Source: Cheilinus undulatus (taxonomy: Eukaryota > Chordata > Actinopteri > Labriformes > Labridae). From it: a stretch of DNA of 64,000 nucleotides. Position numbers and translations under genes: made by a program. The notes under the pieces are model-generated. The model saw only the letters and a list, made by a program, of their open reading frames with translations. It had not been told where the DNA came from and ran no database searches. Numbering within the stretch: the stretch's first letter is position 1; each line of letters starts with the position of its first letter. Shown piece after piece: positions 9,201 through 19,740 of this stretch. The DNA lies in the NCBI RefSeq assembly GCF_018320785.1, contig NC_054881.1, forward strand, positions 42,632,424 to 42,696,423. Direction: 5' to 3'.

Positions 9201-12200
9201 CTGACTTTTACATCCCTGGCCTAAATAGTCCGGCCCTTGGGTCGTCTCATTGGAGCAAATCTGGCCCAGGACCCAGTGTCAGTCTGACACCCCTGCAGTA
9301 GGACTTAACAACATATCAGACCTGAAAAGTATTGTCTGGGGACAAAAGGCTGGAAAAGTAAGTGTACTAATAAAAAACAGCTGGAGGAGCATTTTATCAA
9401 TAATAAGGTAAATTAGGGAAAATTAGGAAAAAACACAGAAAAACTGTTCTGTGGTCAGAGGAAAACACAGACGCCGTGTCCTGTGGACTAAAGAGGAGAG
9501 GGAGCATCCAGCTTGTTCTCCTGCTCAGGTCTAAAGCCTGCATCTCTGATGGTATGGGGTTGCATTAGTGCCTATGGCGTGGGCAGCTCTAACATCTGGA
9601 AAGGAACTATCAATGCTGGAAAGTAGAGAGAGCTTTTAGAGCAACATATGCTCCCATCCAGACAACGTCTCTGTCAGGGAAGGCTGCCACTATTTCAGCA
9701 AGACCATGCTAAACCACATACCACATCCATCACAACAGCATGGCTTCACAGGAGAAGAGTCTGGGTCCTGAACTGGTCTGCCTGAAGTCTAGACCTTTCA
9801 CCAGAAAACATTTGGAGCATCAGAGAAGGAAAAATCCAGCAAAGAAGACCCAGGACTGTTGAGCAGTTAGAATCATACATCAGACAAGAATGGGACAACA
9901 TTCCTCTCCCATCACTTCCCAGACGTTTACAGACTGTTGTTAAAGCAGAGCGGATGCTACACAGTGGTAAACGTCCTACTTTTTGAGATGAACTGTTGTT
10001 TCTGTTCTATTGTGAATAAATATGGGTTCATGAGATCTGATGATCAATCTGTTTTTATTTACACTGTAAGCAGCGCTCCAACTTTTATGGAATTAGGGTT
10101 GTAGCAGTAAGAGGTGGTTATGGAACTCTCAGAGGAAAACCCGGCCGTTTGTTCAGTTGGAGCGTTGGCATCTCACCAGATAGGGCCGGGTTTAATCTGA
10201 CCTTAATCTGACGATTCAGGGATTATTAGCGGGTTTTTGTTTCTGCCTGATGTCTGCTTGGTTTATGACCATCATCATCCCTTTAGTCACTCTGTTGTGT
10301 GTGAATCTGAAAATAGTAGCAGGCCTCCTACACTGATTGTATGCAGGATGATGAGTTTATGGAAAATTTAACCACAGATTGTTGGCGTTGGCCGTGAGTG
10401 GCTCTGGTCTCTGTAGTGCTTCCAGCAACAGTTAAGTGTTATGAAGGAGGCGTGAAGATTTACAAGGGAAAGTTGCTTCATCAGTCAGCGAGGCAGCGGG
10501 CCAGCTGTTTCTCTTCCTCACACTTGAGGAAGAGTCTTTAGAGCAGTGAAACTCAACGCTTGGCTCTGAGCCACATGAGGCTTTTTTGTGATGATTTGTG
10601 GCTCTTTTACATCTTTATTTGAAATATTTTTCCCCCAGACAACCTTAAAAACAGTCAACTTTAACCTCAGGAATGATCCATCAGCCAGTTTGTTCCCCAT
10701 TAAAATTAAATTATCAACCTTTATTTTTTCTTTCTATATTTCCATTGCACTTATTTACAATTTTTCCTCCTTTTTTGCTACTTCTAATCTATCTCTTTTT
10801 TATTTTTCGCCCCTTTTTGCCAGTATCTTTTTTGTCTTGCTTCTTGCTATTTTTTTTCAACTTTTTTCCATGTTTTGCCCGTTCTCACCCATTGAAGCTG
10901 CCTTTTTCCATTGAATGCCACTTTTTGCCCATTTGTCTCTTCACTTTTTTCCACTTTTTTTTTAAACCATTTTTACCATCTGTAACTCATTTTTTAATCG
11001 ATTTTGCCACTTTTCCTCCCCATTTTTGCCAACTTTCACCCATTTTTTGCCCATTTTAGTCTATTTTCACTCATTTTTTTCAAATGTTTACAGTTTTTGA
11101 CCAATTTTGCCACCTGTAACTCATTTTTTTATCAATTTTTTTTTGCCATTTTCCACCAGTTTTTGCCTCTTTTATCCTGTTTTTTTATTTTGCCATTTTC
11201 AAAATGTTCCCCTTTTTGCCATTTTTTTGCCCTTTCTTGCATATTTAAGCTGCCCTTTTCCATTTTTGCCACTTTTTGAAAAATTCTGACAATCTTTCTC
11301 CCCATTTTCCCCATTTTCCATCAGTTTTTGCCTCTCATCCTGCTTTCTGCTTTACTCATTTTTTGCCCCATTTTACCTTTTTTTGACCATTTTTACCACC
11401 TGTTACTCATTTTTAATCAATTTTGCCACTTTTTCTCACCATTGTTGTCAACTTTTACCCATTTTCAACACTTCTTTGCCGCTTTTGGACCATTTTACCA
11501 CTTTAAATTTTTTTTCTTGCCACTCTAACCCATTGCCACTTTTCACCACTTAGATTGTGGCTCTTGTGAAGGTTTTTTAAAATAATTTGTTTTTTTTTGG
11601 TTGAGCAGAGTTGAGTAAAACTGCTTTAGAGGAAGTTTGGGGATGCAGAGAGCTACAGAAACTTTAATGAGCTGGACTCAACTCTGTGTTAAGACAACTG
11701 CTGACCATGTCTTTAACCCTCGGATCCTAGTATGTCCATTTTGAGGACATTCATCATTTTTATCATCATTATTTCAGATTCGGAAAACTTTATTGTCTGT
11801 CGTTTGACAGAAAATTGCCTTAGGCATGGCTCAACATGTTGTCCAACATACATCCAAAAACAAGAAATATAAAACACGACATTCCTAAAAACAGTTTAAA
11901 AGGTGGCATATGCAATTAAGTGAGAATAAAAAGATAAACAGATAAACTTAAAGTGCTCCTCATAGGAGTAGTGATAACAGCAGCTGTCAGGGTAAAATTT
12001 AATATTTAAGATGTTCACAGCGGTAGGAATAAAAGAATTTTGGTAACGGTTTTTCTTGGCTAGAGGGACTTTATAGCTGAAAAGATTCATGTAGTGGGTG
12101 CGTTTGGTCTGCTGTATTGGGGTTAGCTTTCCTTCTAACTGCTTGGGTGTGGAACAACTGGGTCTGATTTTCTCCAGTTATTTTATTTGCTTGTTTAATG

Positions 12201-15200
12201 ATCCGGGAAAGCTTTGATTTGTTTTTAACTGAAATGAAATTGAACCAGGATGTCATATTGAAAGTGAGTACTGATTCTATGAGAGATTTGTAAACAGCTG
12301 TTAAGATGTCCTTCCTAACATTGAACCCCCCGGAGTTTCCTTTTTTGTACACTGAGCTGATAGTCACATTTTTATAGATTGAGCCATCAAATTTGGCCAA
12401 AGTTATTATTTTTCTTCATATATTACAAAAAAAAAAAAAAAAAGTGTTGCCCATAGAACTCTACTGACGTCAACTAGCTCCATCCATCCTTGTTTGTCCA
12501 AAATCTGGACAATAGACTTCCATTAAAAACAGTTTTGTTGACTGTGTCTATGGCACCAAAACAACATATAGCAACCTTTTCTATGCAGTCACGCCATCAC
12601 CAGGGCTCTAAATTTCACCATTCCACAGTGATCCAGCAGATAGTGCCAGCGCACCATTTTAACCCTTTCAGCAACGCACATGCAGGATTTCTTCCATGGA
12701 CTCAGAGTGTTTGAAGCACTATTTCACCCACTAAACATTATCAGAATTAAATGAAATGATTCGTGCTACTAGATATGGATGTCTGAGAGTGGGCTACATG
12801 TGTAAGGAAAAGTTTGTGTGCTCCTACGTGTGTGCTTGGGTGAGAATCTGCGTCTATGTTTACAACCGGACATGCCGTAAGTGGAGTGATTACAGTCGAC
12901 AACTTTGACCAATTTCAACTTTGCCCTCACTTCATAGCAAGTGGATGGACATGCATAAGGATGCACGGGTCCTTTCCATCAATAGGAGAGAATATATCAT
13001 ATCTCAAACATGCAGAGGTGGAAATGCGCGTGTTTGTGATTCATATCCTACATATTTCCTCTAATTTTTTATGCCTGTACATAAAATAAACCTAACATGA
13101 ACAAATGCATTCGCTCGCATATGATTTGGTAGACGAGGAGGCTGGAGAAAAGGATGGTTAAACTGGTGTGTTTTTGGCTCTGATAGACTCATCTGTTTAG
13201 CATGGACACTATCTCACTGAATCCAAGTCATATGCATAGTGTACAATAACTGGAATACAAAGGGTGTAACATTTATTTTTGTATTTTTTTAGCGGTCAGG
13301 GTTGAAGTTGTTGAAGAGATCTGAGTCAGTGAAAGTTAAAAAAAACTGAAAAATTAGTATTTTATTAACAGTTTTCTGTATGCCCAGAATATGGACATAC
13401 AAGGACAGATAGAGCTAAAAAAAAAAAAAAAAAAAAAAAAGGAATTTGGCACTGCAAAAAATATTTCAATGCATCAAAATCAATTTACTACTCATTGACA
13501 TGGCCCAGACTGTATTTATTAAAAAAGGTTTTTTTTATCTAGATCATTTTATATGGGAAATATGGTGTTTTTGTGTTTTTTTACCATAAAAAATAACAGT
13601 GACATGGCGTACAACAACTGGCACAAAAAGGGTGTAACATTGAATTTTTTTTTCCTTTTTTTTTTTTTTGTAGTGGTCAGGGTTGCAGTTGTTGAAGAGA
13701 TTTGAAGCAGTGAAAGTTAAAAAAAAAAGTTGAAAAATGATTATTTTCTTAACACTTATCTGCATGTCCGATTTCTGGACATACTGGCCTCAACCAAGAT
13801 TAAAATTACAAGAGAACCTTGTAAAGATCTAAAGGCATGAATACTTCTGCTACTGCAGATTATGTTCGATCTGAAGGAGAACACAAAGACAGCTCACAAA
13901 AACAAAAAAAAAAAAACACAGATGAAGAGAAAATAACCACAGAGGAAAAGTGGACTCAGATAAAATCAAATGATGAAAGTACTCCGCGGTGACAGATGGT
14001 GTTTATTGTGCTCAAAAAGGCAAAAAATATTCAAGGATTCCTGGAAATCATCAGGAATGTTTGAAGTAAAGCTGAAGGTTTTAAAGTTAGTCGTGCTTAT
14101 TGTTCGTCAGCTCCTATGTATTTAAAAAATCAAGAGCAACATTTCCACAAGACGTCAGCCAGCCTGATGTAACGATGAGAAATGTTGAAGTCTGGACCTT
14201 AAGTAGAAGAATGCATTTGGTTTAAGGAAAAAAAGCCTGTTTAAAATGAGGCTATGGAAAAGTACCTGATATATATGTATATGTATATATTATATATCGG
14301 GTACTTTTCCATAGCATGAAGATCCCTCTAGCAGCTGTGACAACCTTTATCATTACAAAATCATGTTTACATATATGTGGTAACTCTGTCTGATCTCCAA
14401 GCAAACATATACAGGAGATACAGGTGTTGCTACACCTAAAGACCTTCCGGAAAATTCTATTACTTCTTCCCAGAGAGGGAAAACAAGTCTACATTTCCAA
14501 ATTGCATGTAAAAATGTTCCTGTTTGTTCTGACATTTCCGACAGATTATTTCCTATCAGACCCATCCTATGGAGCTTAGAGGGAGTAAAGTCGAATCCGT
14601 GTAATAAGTAGTTGAGCAAATTTCCCCCGAATCAAAAGCAAATAAATAGACTGAAAATTAACACCGAATAGTGTCCCTGCTCTTCCCTTGAAAATGTCCA
14701 TTACTGCAAAATAATGCTAGTAAATTTGATTTAACCATAGCAAAATTATTGCTCATAAATGGGAAAATTATGTTAAAAAGCACATTAAAATGCAGAGATA
14801 GCTGTAAAAAATGACTATTGGACTATTTTTTACCAATTGTAACAAATTTCTGACACTATTTGCCCCTTTTTACCCTCTTTATCCAATTTTTTGCCACATT
14901 TTAACCTCTTTTCACCACTTTATCTGGTCATTTTTGCAGCACTTCTGCCAACCTTAACCCTATTTTTAAATATTTAATAGTTACGACAGTAAATTTCTGG
15001 AAAACAGATCAAATGTTCAGTCTAAAACTGTTTCAATATTAATTGTTTTTTGGGGTGGATTTAACAGCTGCAGACATTTAAAGCCAAAGGATGCTCTTAA
15101 AACCACTAAACCTACTTTTCCTCTTTTTCTACATTTAATAATCTTTCAGGGGCCAGACAGGAAGCTTTGGGGGGCCTGATTTGGCCCCCGGGTCGCCAGT

Positions 15201-18200
15201 TGATTATCAGTGTTCTCTATATTTGTGTTTTTGCTGACCCAGAGAGCTGATTCTGCCTCATATAAATGCTTGCTAACAGACCAGGCTATGCTCCCTTTAT
15301 TATAAAGGTGTGACTCTAGCTGAAACACCTCATCACCACTGAGGAGCATTCAGGTTAGGGTTAGCTTCTAAGGCTGAAACTGGGATTAAATGGCGGACAT
15401 CAAATCTTTCTGTGAGCCCACTCTAAGAACCCAACAGTTCTATCTTTCTGAGCTGGTTGAAGACATTTCTAGTTTTCAGTAAACAGCACTCAATCATTCT
15501 GGTGTTTTTGTCGCTGTTCCCAGAATGCCTTTGGGCATTAGACACTTTTGCACCATGAGTGAAGTTGTTGGCTATGTCTGTCTATGTCTGAACCACACAC
15601 TCATTCCCTCCTCCCTATCCACTCTCTAGTGACAGTTCATTTTGGCAGCCATTTTTAATTTTAGTTGTCAAATGAAATGTATTTTTCACATTTTAGTAAT
15701 TTCTATCCTTTTTAGTTTTAGTCGACAAAAACTCAAAAACATTTTCGTCTAGTTTTAGTCCATAAAAGTCCTCACATTTTGGTCTTTATTTTTAGTCCAA
15801 GCATTGATTTTCTTGTCTAAATCTGGTACCAAATCATGGTAGTGTGTTCTCTGCCAAACCTGGGGATTTACCCACAGTGGAGAAATATCAGGGATTTTAA
15901 ATGTCTGACGAAAACTACATTACATTTTAGTCTTGTTTTAGTCATCTTGACAAAAACTAAACTTAGTTTTTTCAGTTTTAGTCATCACAGATCTATTTTT
16001 GTTAGTCTTAGTCTAGTTTTAGTCATGGAATAAAAGGCTGTCGACCAACATTTTTAGTCATAGTTTTAGTTGACAAAACTAACACTCTATAGTAGGGATG
16101 GGGATCGACACCGGGGTCCATAAGGACCCGGTTCTGTGTTTCTGAAATACCCAAAATCAATAACATTTTAGCTTATCGATACTGCTATTGAGTCTCCCAG
16201 GCCCTGTGACTTAACGTCATTTTAAGATATAATTGTTGTAAAAACATACACCAGTTCTTTCAAGGGGAGCATAAACAAGAAATGTGCATCACATAAGACC
16301 AAAATGTACCTTAAACTGCCAGCTTGAGGAAAAAAGACGCCGCCTGTGAGACGTATGCACTCATCTCTACCTGCGCTGGGAGGAATATGCTCTCATATCC
16401 CACACTTCAGCTGCTTTAGGACAGTTTTCTTCTTCGCTGCTCAAAAAATGCTGAAAAGTGCTCCAGAACTTTGAGACAGTCCTGTTTGTTAACTATATTA
16501 ATCCAGTGTAGAAATCTGCGGTGGAATCAGCAGAATTGAAGTTGATTAGCGAACTTTACGAGCTAAAGACAAAATTTGATGCGTTCAGGTAACCTCAGTA
16601 AATTAGACAACCGTAGTCGAAATGTTATGATGTGTTCAAATGCCACATAAAAATGGGAAAATATGGTTTTGGACAAGAAACCTTAATAAATACAGTTGTG
16701 AAAATGAAGAATGTGTTTATATTTGATGGATGTAAAATAGATGTGACTGACTGAATTATAGCTTTTTTAACTCAAGCACTACTCAGCTAAGACCACTCAA
16801 GTGTAAATATTCGTCTCCATTTTGTTTTTCCCCTAAACTATAGAAAAGTGTCGATAGTGGTATCGATAAAGGCTCGGATCAATAAGCAGTATCAATAAGG
16901 ATATCAGTATCGATAAAAATTAACGATCCCCATCCCCACTCTATTAAATAAAGGTTTTATATGTTCCTGTGTTCCTCTCATTCATCCGCGATGTTTGAGG
17001 GCAGCAGTCGCTATGCATGATGGGAAATAGCTAGTGAGCATCGGTTGTTCACTACTTTTCACAATGCATTGTGGGACAGAATGAGTGCACTATATAGCGA
17101 ATAACAATGCTCACTCAGAATTCAGACACCTCTGCACTCTATAGTGCACTTCAGTGAACAGGAAGTGATTCCGGACACAACCACTGACTCAGTTAGAGAA
17201 GCCCCCCCCAATCCTTCCTCTTCCTCAGCCATGGACAGAAAAGAGCACACGCCCACCACGCTAATTAGACCTTTGACCTCTCAGTGGATGAAAACATGAT
17301 GGGAGAGGACTTCCTCTATTCAGGGGTGTCAAACTCAGGCACAGCTGGGGCCAGATTCTGAGATTAAAGATCAAATTCATTATTTATTCAGTTAAAGCCG
17401 TTCAAATTTCATGAACTAGCTGATTACAGTATCCTGCAAATTATGTACAAAGCTCATAAGAAATGATTGCCATCCAACATTCAGCAAAGATTTGAAAAAA
17501 GAGAAAGAAGCTGTAATTTAAAAGGAACAGAGATCTTTTAAAAAAAGATTCAGATTCAAACTGATGGACTGTTGTGTTTCTGTGAAAGGAATCAGTTTGT
17601 GGAATAATCTGGACAGAGAAACTAAAGAGTCTAAGTCAATAATTCTGTTTAAAAGAAATTTTAAAGCCAGTACTATGAGAAAGTATGAAGAAAAAAGGGA
17701 AAATGTGTCAGGGGCTAGGGTGCCATAATATTGATTTTCTGATTGGTATTTTTACTTATTAACTGGTACCAGGATATAAGCTGCTGTTTTGGCCTGCAGC
17801 TTGTGTTCATTTTGATTTTTTACTATGCATGTAGTGATTTATTAATCAATGACTGTGACAACGAGGCAGATAGTAAAGACTATACTTCATTCTGCACCTT
17901 TTCATTAAAAGTGGACATTTTTTATGTTGGATATGAATTGTTTTTCATTTAATTGAATAAAATAAATAAGAAAAATTAAATAAAAATAAAAAATGTATTA
18001 GCTGAAAAAGTCAAAACCAGAATTCAAAAGTCGAAATAATGTTTTTAAGAGGCAAATATCTCAGATAGAAAGTCGAAATCATGAGTTAAAAAAGTCAAAG
18101 TTAGAACATGAAAAATATGACAGAATTTGTTTTAATTTTTAGGTCAAAATACAAGATTAAAAGTCAAAATAAGGTTTTTAAAAGGCAAATATATGAGATA

Positions 18201-19665
18201 GAGAGTTAAAATCAAGAGTTCAAAGGTCAAGAAATGAGATAAAATACAAAATCAAGAGTTTAGAAAGTCAAAATAGAAAATAAAATTCAAAATTGTGACT
18301 CTAAAAGGTCAAAATATGAGATAAAATTCTCGATCAGGAGTTTAAAAAGTGAAAATATGGGATTAAAAGTCAAAGTTAGGAGTTTAAAAGGTCACAATAT
18401 TATAGAAAAGGTCAAAATTATGAATTTAAAAAGTCAAAATCCTAAGTTTAAGTCATAATGAGCTGCAAATGAAAATATGAAATGAAAACACAAATTAATT
18501 TCTTTGCTTCATCCCTAACTTTTTATCAAATTATTTCTACTTTTAATAATTTTTTACCTAAAAAGGAATTTTTAAATCTTCAAGGTTAAATTTACATTTC
18601 TATACTGGAGGAAATCTGCAGACCTCATTGAGGTGAGCCTGTTCTAATTAAGATGTATGATCTTGCGGGGTTCAGATCTTGCGAGTTTGACACCTATGTG
18701 GACATATAGTAACTTTAAACATGTATGTTTTAAGGTTTTCCTATTATTCAGAGTAAAATTCTGTATTTTTCTCAATCTTTCTACACATTTATCCCTCTTT
18801 TGTCTGGATATAAAGCTGGTTTACCCAAAATAACACAGAAATTCAAGAAATTACCAAGCTTCCATGCGATCTGGGGAAAATGGAGTAGAATAAAACTTAT
18901 GCGTGCAAATCCTTCATGAGGATGTGCTTTTCTACCATGATTGTTTTGTCCTGTCTCTTTGTTCAATTCTATTTAGAGTCCAAACATCAACATTTTTGGA
19001 GTGTTCTTATGTCTTCATGATGTGATGGTAGCCAAGAATACTGATTAATCAGTAACTAATGACTGACAAGGTTCTGGTTTCTCTAAAATCCTCCTGTATG
19101 CTGGGTGATTTTTGGCCAGTCAAACCTGCATGTTCATTTTATTGCAGTTTAAGCGAGAAAAGAGAGTTTTTTTATGCTGAAATGTGGAGAAAGTCGAGGA
19201 TGGGCCTAGTTTTCACTCATTGGTGGGGGTCCAGATAATAATCGAGTTAACTTCCACCTCCCCAGCACGTAGGAATTAGTAAATGATTGAAACTGTTTCT
19301 GCAACGCCTCACTTTTCTACAACAAGCACCTGCGGGGATCTCTCAACTACAGGGGTGAAATATTTCTACCTGTCAGTCCAGTATTTCACAAACAAATGCC
19401 AGCTGCACTTTTAAAGAAGGAAAACAGAACTTTCAGGACTCACCCCTCGTCCGCTGGATCCAGAGTTTTCCCGAAGCAGGATGAAAAAGAAAAGTGCCGC
19501 ACAGCCGAGCAGCAGCAGCAGCGTGACGAGCCTGAGCCGAGTCTCCTGCCGTTTCATGTCCCTGCAGTGTCGAAGGAGAATGAGCACAGACTCGTCCTGG
19601 CCCATGTCTACGCCCCTGCAGGCTGCCTCTTCCGGGAGAGGATATCTCATCTGCTTCTGTCCCAT
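5863..19665 (-). CDS. TNF superfamily ligand gene, four exons
   Basis: The coding parts are 19665-19444, 7940-7892, 7747-7706 and 6254-5863 (222, 49, 42 and 392 nt), giving 234 codons and a TAG stop. All introns start GT and end AG, and the frame is continuous. The product is a type II membrane protein: about 42 cytoplasmic residues, a transmembrane helix (residues about 43-64, leucine/phenylalanine-rich), a short stalk with a possible NET glycosylation site, and a C-terminal TNF homology domain. The domain shows the GFYFFYLKV strand and the closing SSFGAFYT strand. Two very small middle exons and a 233-235 residue length are usual in this family. Such ligands trimerise and bind TNF receptors on other cells. 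I cannot assign the member from sequence alone. Intron 1 (11.5 kb) is packed with transposons. Confidence 0.85.
6339..6890 (+). mobile_element. hAT remnant in TNF-ligand intron 3
   Basis: The left end reads CAGAGGTGTCAAACTCAAGG, then GGCCCGGGGGCC, as in the copy at 8308. It continues into the same AT-rich interior (TTTGACGTTTTAAACTCGTG). No right end is found; the repeat at 6890 follows directly. Confidence 0.75.
6890..7260 (+). mobile_element. Transposon fragment with helicase-like coding remnant
   Basis: This segment recurs, inverted and clearly related, at 62835-63190. Both contain a short open stretch of the form DISxLKEEQ, which resembles the start of the RecQ/DEAD-type helicases carried by some fish DNA transposons. 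Frame breaks follow at once. The shared part continues through CATGTCTACAGTCGCCATGG and GTTTTGTTGCTCTGATTGGC. The superfamily is not assigned. Confidence 0.45.
7706..7747 (-). CDS. TNF-ligand exon 3 (42 nt)
   Basis: It runs from an acceptor TTTTTTGGCAG to a donor GTGAGT and enters and leaves in phase 1. With the base carried over it encodes AGVQTNPDRLRIDL, in the stalk or at the start of the TNF domain. Its size is typical of the third exon of TNF-family ligands. Confidence 0.8.
7892..7940 (-). CDS. TNF-ligand exon 2 (49 nt)
   Basis: It runs from an acceptor TTTTCTTTCAG to a donor GTGTGT. It encodes the polar stalk segment SIDEPRRAKQEATSPQ, enters in phase 0 and leaves in phase 1. Intron 2 is only 144 bp, the one part of the gene free of transposons. 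Confidence 0.8.
8221..10101 (+). mobile_element. Tc1/mariner element, decayed, carrying a nested hAT
   Basis: The ends are inverted repeats of about 80 bp. The left has CACAATTCCAAAAAGTTGGG and AATGTAAATAAAAACAG; the right has CTGTTTTTATTTACACTGTA and CCAACTTTTATGGAATT. TA dinucleotides flank both ends. At 9410-9990 a degraded DDE transposase is readable in pieces (for example GCISAYGVGSSNIWKGTINA, then QLESYIRQEWDNIPLP). The element was split by the hAT at 8308-9295 inside its left terminal repeat and lies in intron 1 of the TNF-ligand gene. Confidence 0.8.
8308..9295 (+). mobile_element. hAT non-autonomous element nested in Tc1
   Basis: It starts CAGGGGTGTCAAACTC and ends TCTGACACCCCTG. 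The flanking octamers are CAATAGGA (8300-8307) and CAGTAGGA (9296-9303), differing at one base. The sequence just outside rejoins to the terminal repeat of the surrounding Tc1. The interior at 8570-9075 is the AT-rich TTTGACCTTTTAAACTCAT array. It is the best-bounded copy of this family in the window. Confidence 0.88.
10102..10543. other. Intron 1, unique-looking sequence
   Basis: No exon, repeat end or tandem structure is recognised here. It may be original intron sequence. Confidence 0.5.
10544..11623 (+). mobile_element. hAT non-autonomous element with T-rich core and perfect TSD
   Basis: It begins CAGTGAAACTCAACGC, followed by GGCTCTGAGCCACATGAGG, and ends GAGTTGAGTAAAACTG. Identical CTTTAGAG flanks both sides (10536-10543 and 11624-11631). 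The core (10700-11540) is a strongly T-rich degenerate array of TTTTTGCCACTTTT and CACCCATTTT phrases. That bias explains the open frames of 60-128 codons seen there, which are not genes. A related copy lies at 57673-58742. Confidence 0.88.
11714..11762 (+). mobile_element. Possible piggyBac-like left end
   Basis: TTAACCCTCGGATCCTAG is followed by TATGTCCATTTTGAGGACAT. TTAA plus CCC is the piggyBac pattern. GGACATAC phrases recur at 13395 and 13775, but no matching right end GGG-TTAA was found, so the element is not bounded. Confidence 0.3.
11780..12400 (-). pseudogene. LINE (L2/CR1 group) reverse transcriptase 3' fragment
   Basis: Two minus-strand frames together give the C-terminal end of a fish LINE polyprotein. 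From 12400 there is SLIESVLTFNMTSWF and ADQTHPLHESFQL. From 12090 the frame shifts to VPLAKKNRYQNSFIPTAVNI. In this family these run together ('ADPTHPLHSHFQLLPSGRR' style, then 'KNSFIPTAI'). The tail at 11780 reads as AATAAAG on the minus strand. It is 5'-truncated and frameshifted. Confidence 0.7.
12401..13230. other. Intron 1, no gene recognised
   Basis: It contains a run of about 18 A at 12426-12443 and otherwise unremarkable sequence. Short open frames on both strands carry no recognisable motif. Confidence 0.45.
13240..13790. repeat. Tandem duplication, unit about 365 bp
   Basis: GTACAATAACTGGAATACAAAGGGTG at 13240 and GTACAACAACTGGCACAAAAAGGGTG at 13606 each begin a block. The block contains GGTCAGGGTTGAAGTTGTTGAAGAG or close variants, GTGAAAGTTAAAAAAA, and ends with GGACATAC. 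The two copies are alike but have different homopolymer lengths. Confidence 0.65.
14250..14316. repeat. Near-perfect palindrome with AT-rich centre
   Basis: GGCTATGGAAAAGTACCTGA is followed by a TATATATGTATATG centre and then TATCGGGTACTTTTCCATAG. The arms are about 22 bp and nearly complementary, enough for a cruciform or a hairpin transcript. Confidence 0.8.
14820..15218 (+). mobile_element. hAT remnant, right end
   Basis: T-rich TTTTTGCCACATTTTAACC phrases lead into GGGGGCCTGATTTGGCCCCC, then GCCAGTTGATTATCAGTG. This matches the type of right end seen at 45520-45551. The left end was not found. Confidence 0.45.
15640..16082. repeat. TTTTAGTC-rich degenerate repeat
   Basis: Many copies of TTTTAGTC, AGTTTTAGTCGACAAAA and GACAAAAACT occur. 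They resume as a short tail after the hAT inserted at 16091-16936. Related sequence with AAAAGGCTGTCGACCA lies at 45079-45250. No gene is visible. Confidence 0.6.
16091..16936. mobile_element. hAT-like element with perfect 8-bp TSD
   Basis: The ends are AGTAGGGATGGGGATCG and CGATCCCCATCCC, flanked by identical CACTCTAT at 16083-16090 and 16937-16944. Next to both ends are clusters of TATCGAT and ATCGATA. No transposase is encoded. It is inserted in the TTTTAGTC repeat. Confidence 0.8.
16945..17312. repeat. Interspersed repeat fragment with ATAGTGCACT motifs
   Basis: GCACTATATAGCGAATAAC and CTCTATAGTGCACTTCAGTG occur at 17085-17155, beside GCATTGTGGGACA. Repeats with a GCACTATATAG core are common in fish. 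The boundaries are not determined and no gene is seen. Confidence 0.35.
17321..18698 (-). mobile_element. hAT element, reverse orientation, with LINE inside
   Basis: The left end CAGGGGTGTCAAACTCAGG and the right end CGAGTTTGACACCTATG are inverted relatives of the ends at 8308-9295. The AT-rich interior at 18000-18450 runs in reverse (AAAGTCAAAATATGAGATAA). No target duplication was found, and the right end is mutated. A LINE fragment occupies about 17430-17990. Confidence 0.72.
17430..17990 (+). pseudogene. LINE 3' fragment (L2/CR1 or Rex group)
   Basis: Broken frames read MYKAHKK, then FKLMDCCVSVKGISLWNNLD, then ILFKRNFKASTMRKYEE. This is the conserved end of the reverse transcriptase open frame in this LINE group. 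It ends in an A-rich tail (AATAAAATAAATAAG). It is 5'-truncated and inserted in the hAT. Confidence 0.65.
18699..19437. other. Proximal intron 1, no repeat recognised
   Basis: No exon or transposon end is recognised. It lies directly after the exon 1 donor on the minus strand and is a plausible place for intronic regulatory sequence. Confidence 0.4.
19444..19665 (-). CDS. TNF-ligand exon 1 (cytoplasmic tail and membrane helix)
   Basis: The chosen start is ATG at 19665 (MGQKQMRYPLPEE), in the context AGACATGGG. The frame is open farther upstream, but a TATA box at 19740-19734 would place transcription start near 19705-19710, just before this codon. A later in-frame MGQDESV is an alternative. 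The helix LRLVTLLLLLGCAALFFFIL has arginines on its cytoplasmic side, fitting a type II protein. The donor is GTGAGT at 19443-19438. Confidence 0.82.
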
Positions 19666-19733
19666 GTCTGCACGCCTGCTCGCTGTCAAAGAGCGCTTGT
19701 GAAAAAGCTGTTTAGCACTGGCTTCTGTACTGG

Positions 19734-19740
19734 CTTTATA
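19734..19740 (-). promoter_or_regulatory. TATA box of TNF-ligand gene
   Basis: GCTATAAAGCC on the minus strand lies 69 bp upstream of the preferred start codon, giving an expected 5' leader of about 40 nt. TNF-family promoters often carry TATA boxes. No clear NF-kB site was seen within 150 bp. Confidence 0.6.

Noticed and set aside
10588..11528. Several phenylalanine-rich open frames up to 128 codons with apparent membrane segments
   Set aside because: They lie in the T-rich core of a hAT. The hydrophobicity comes from TTT and CTT codons, and the frames overlap each other.
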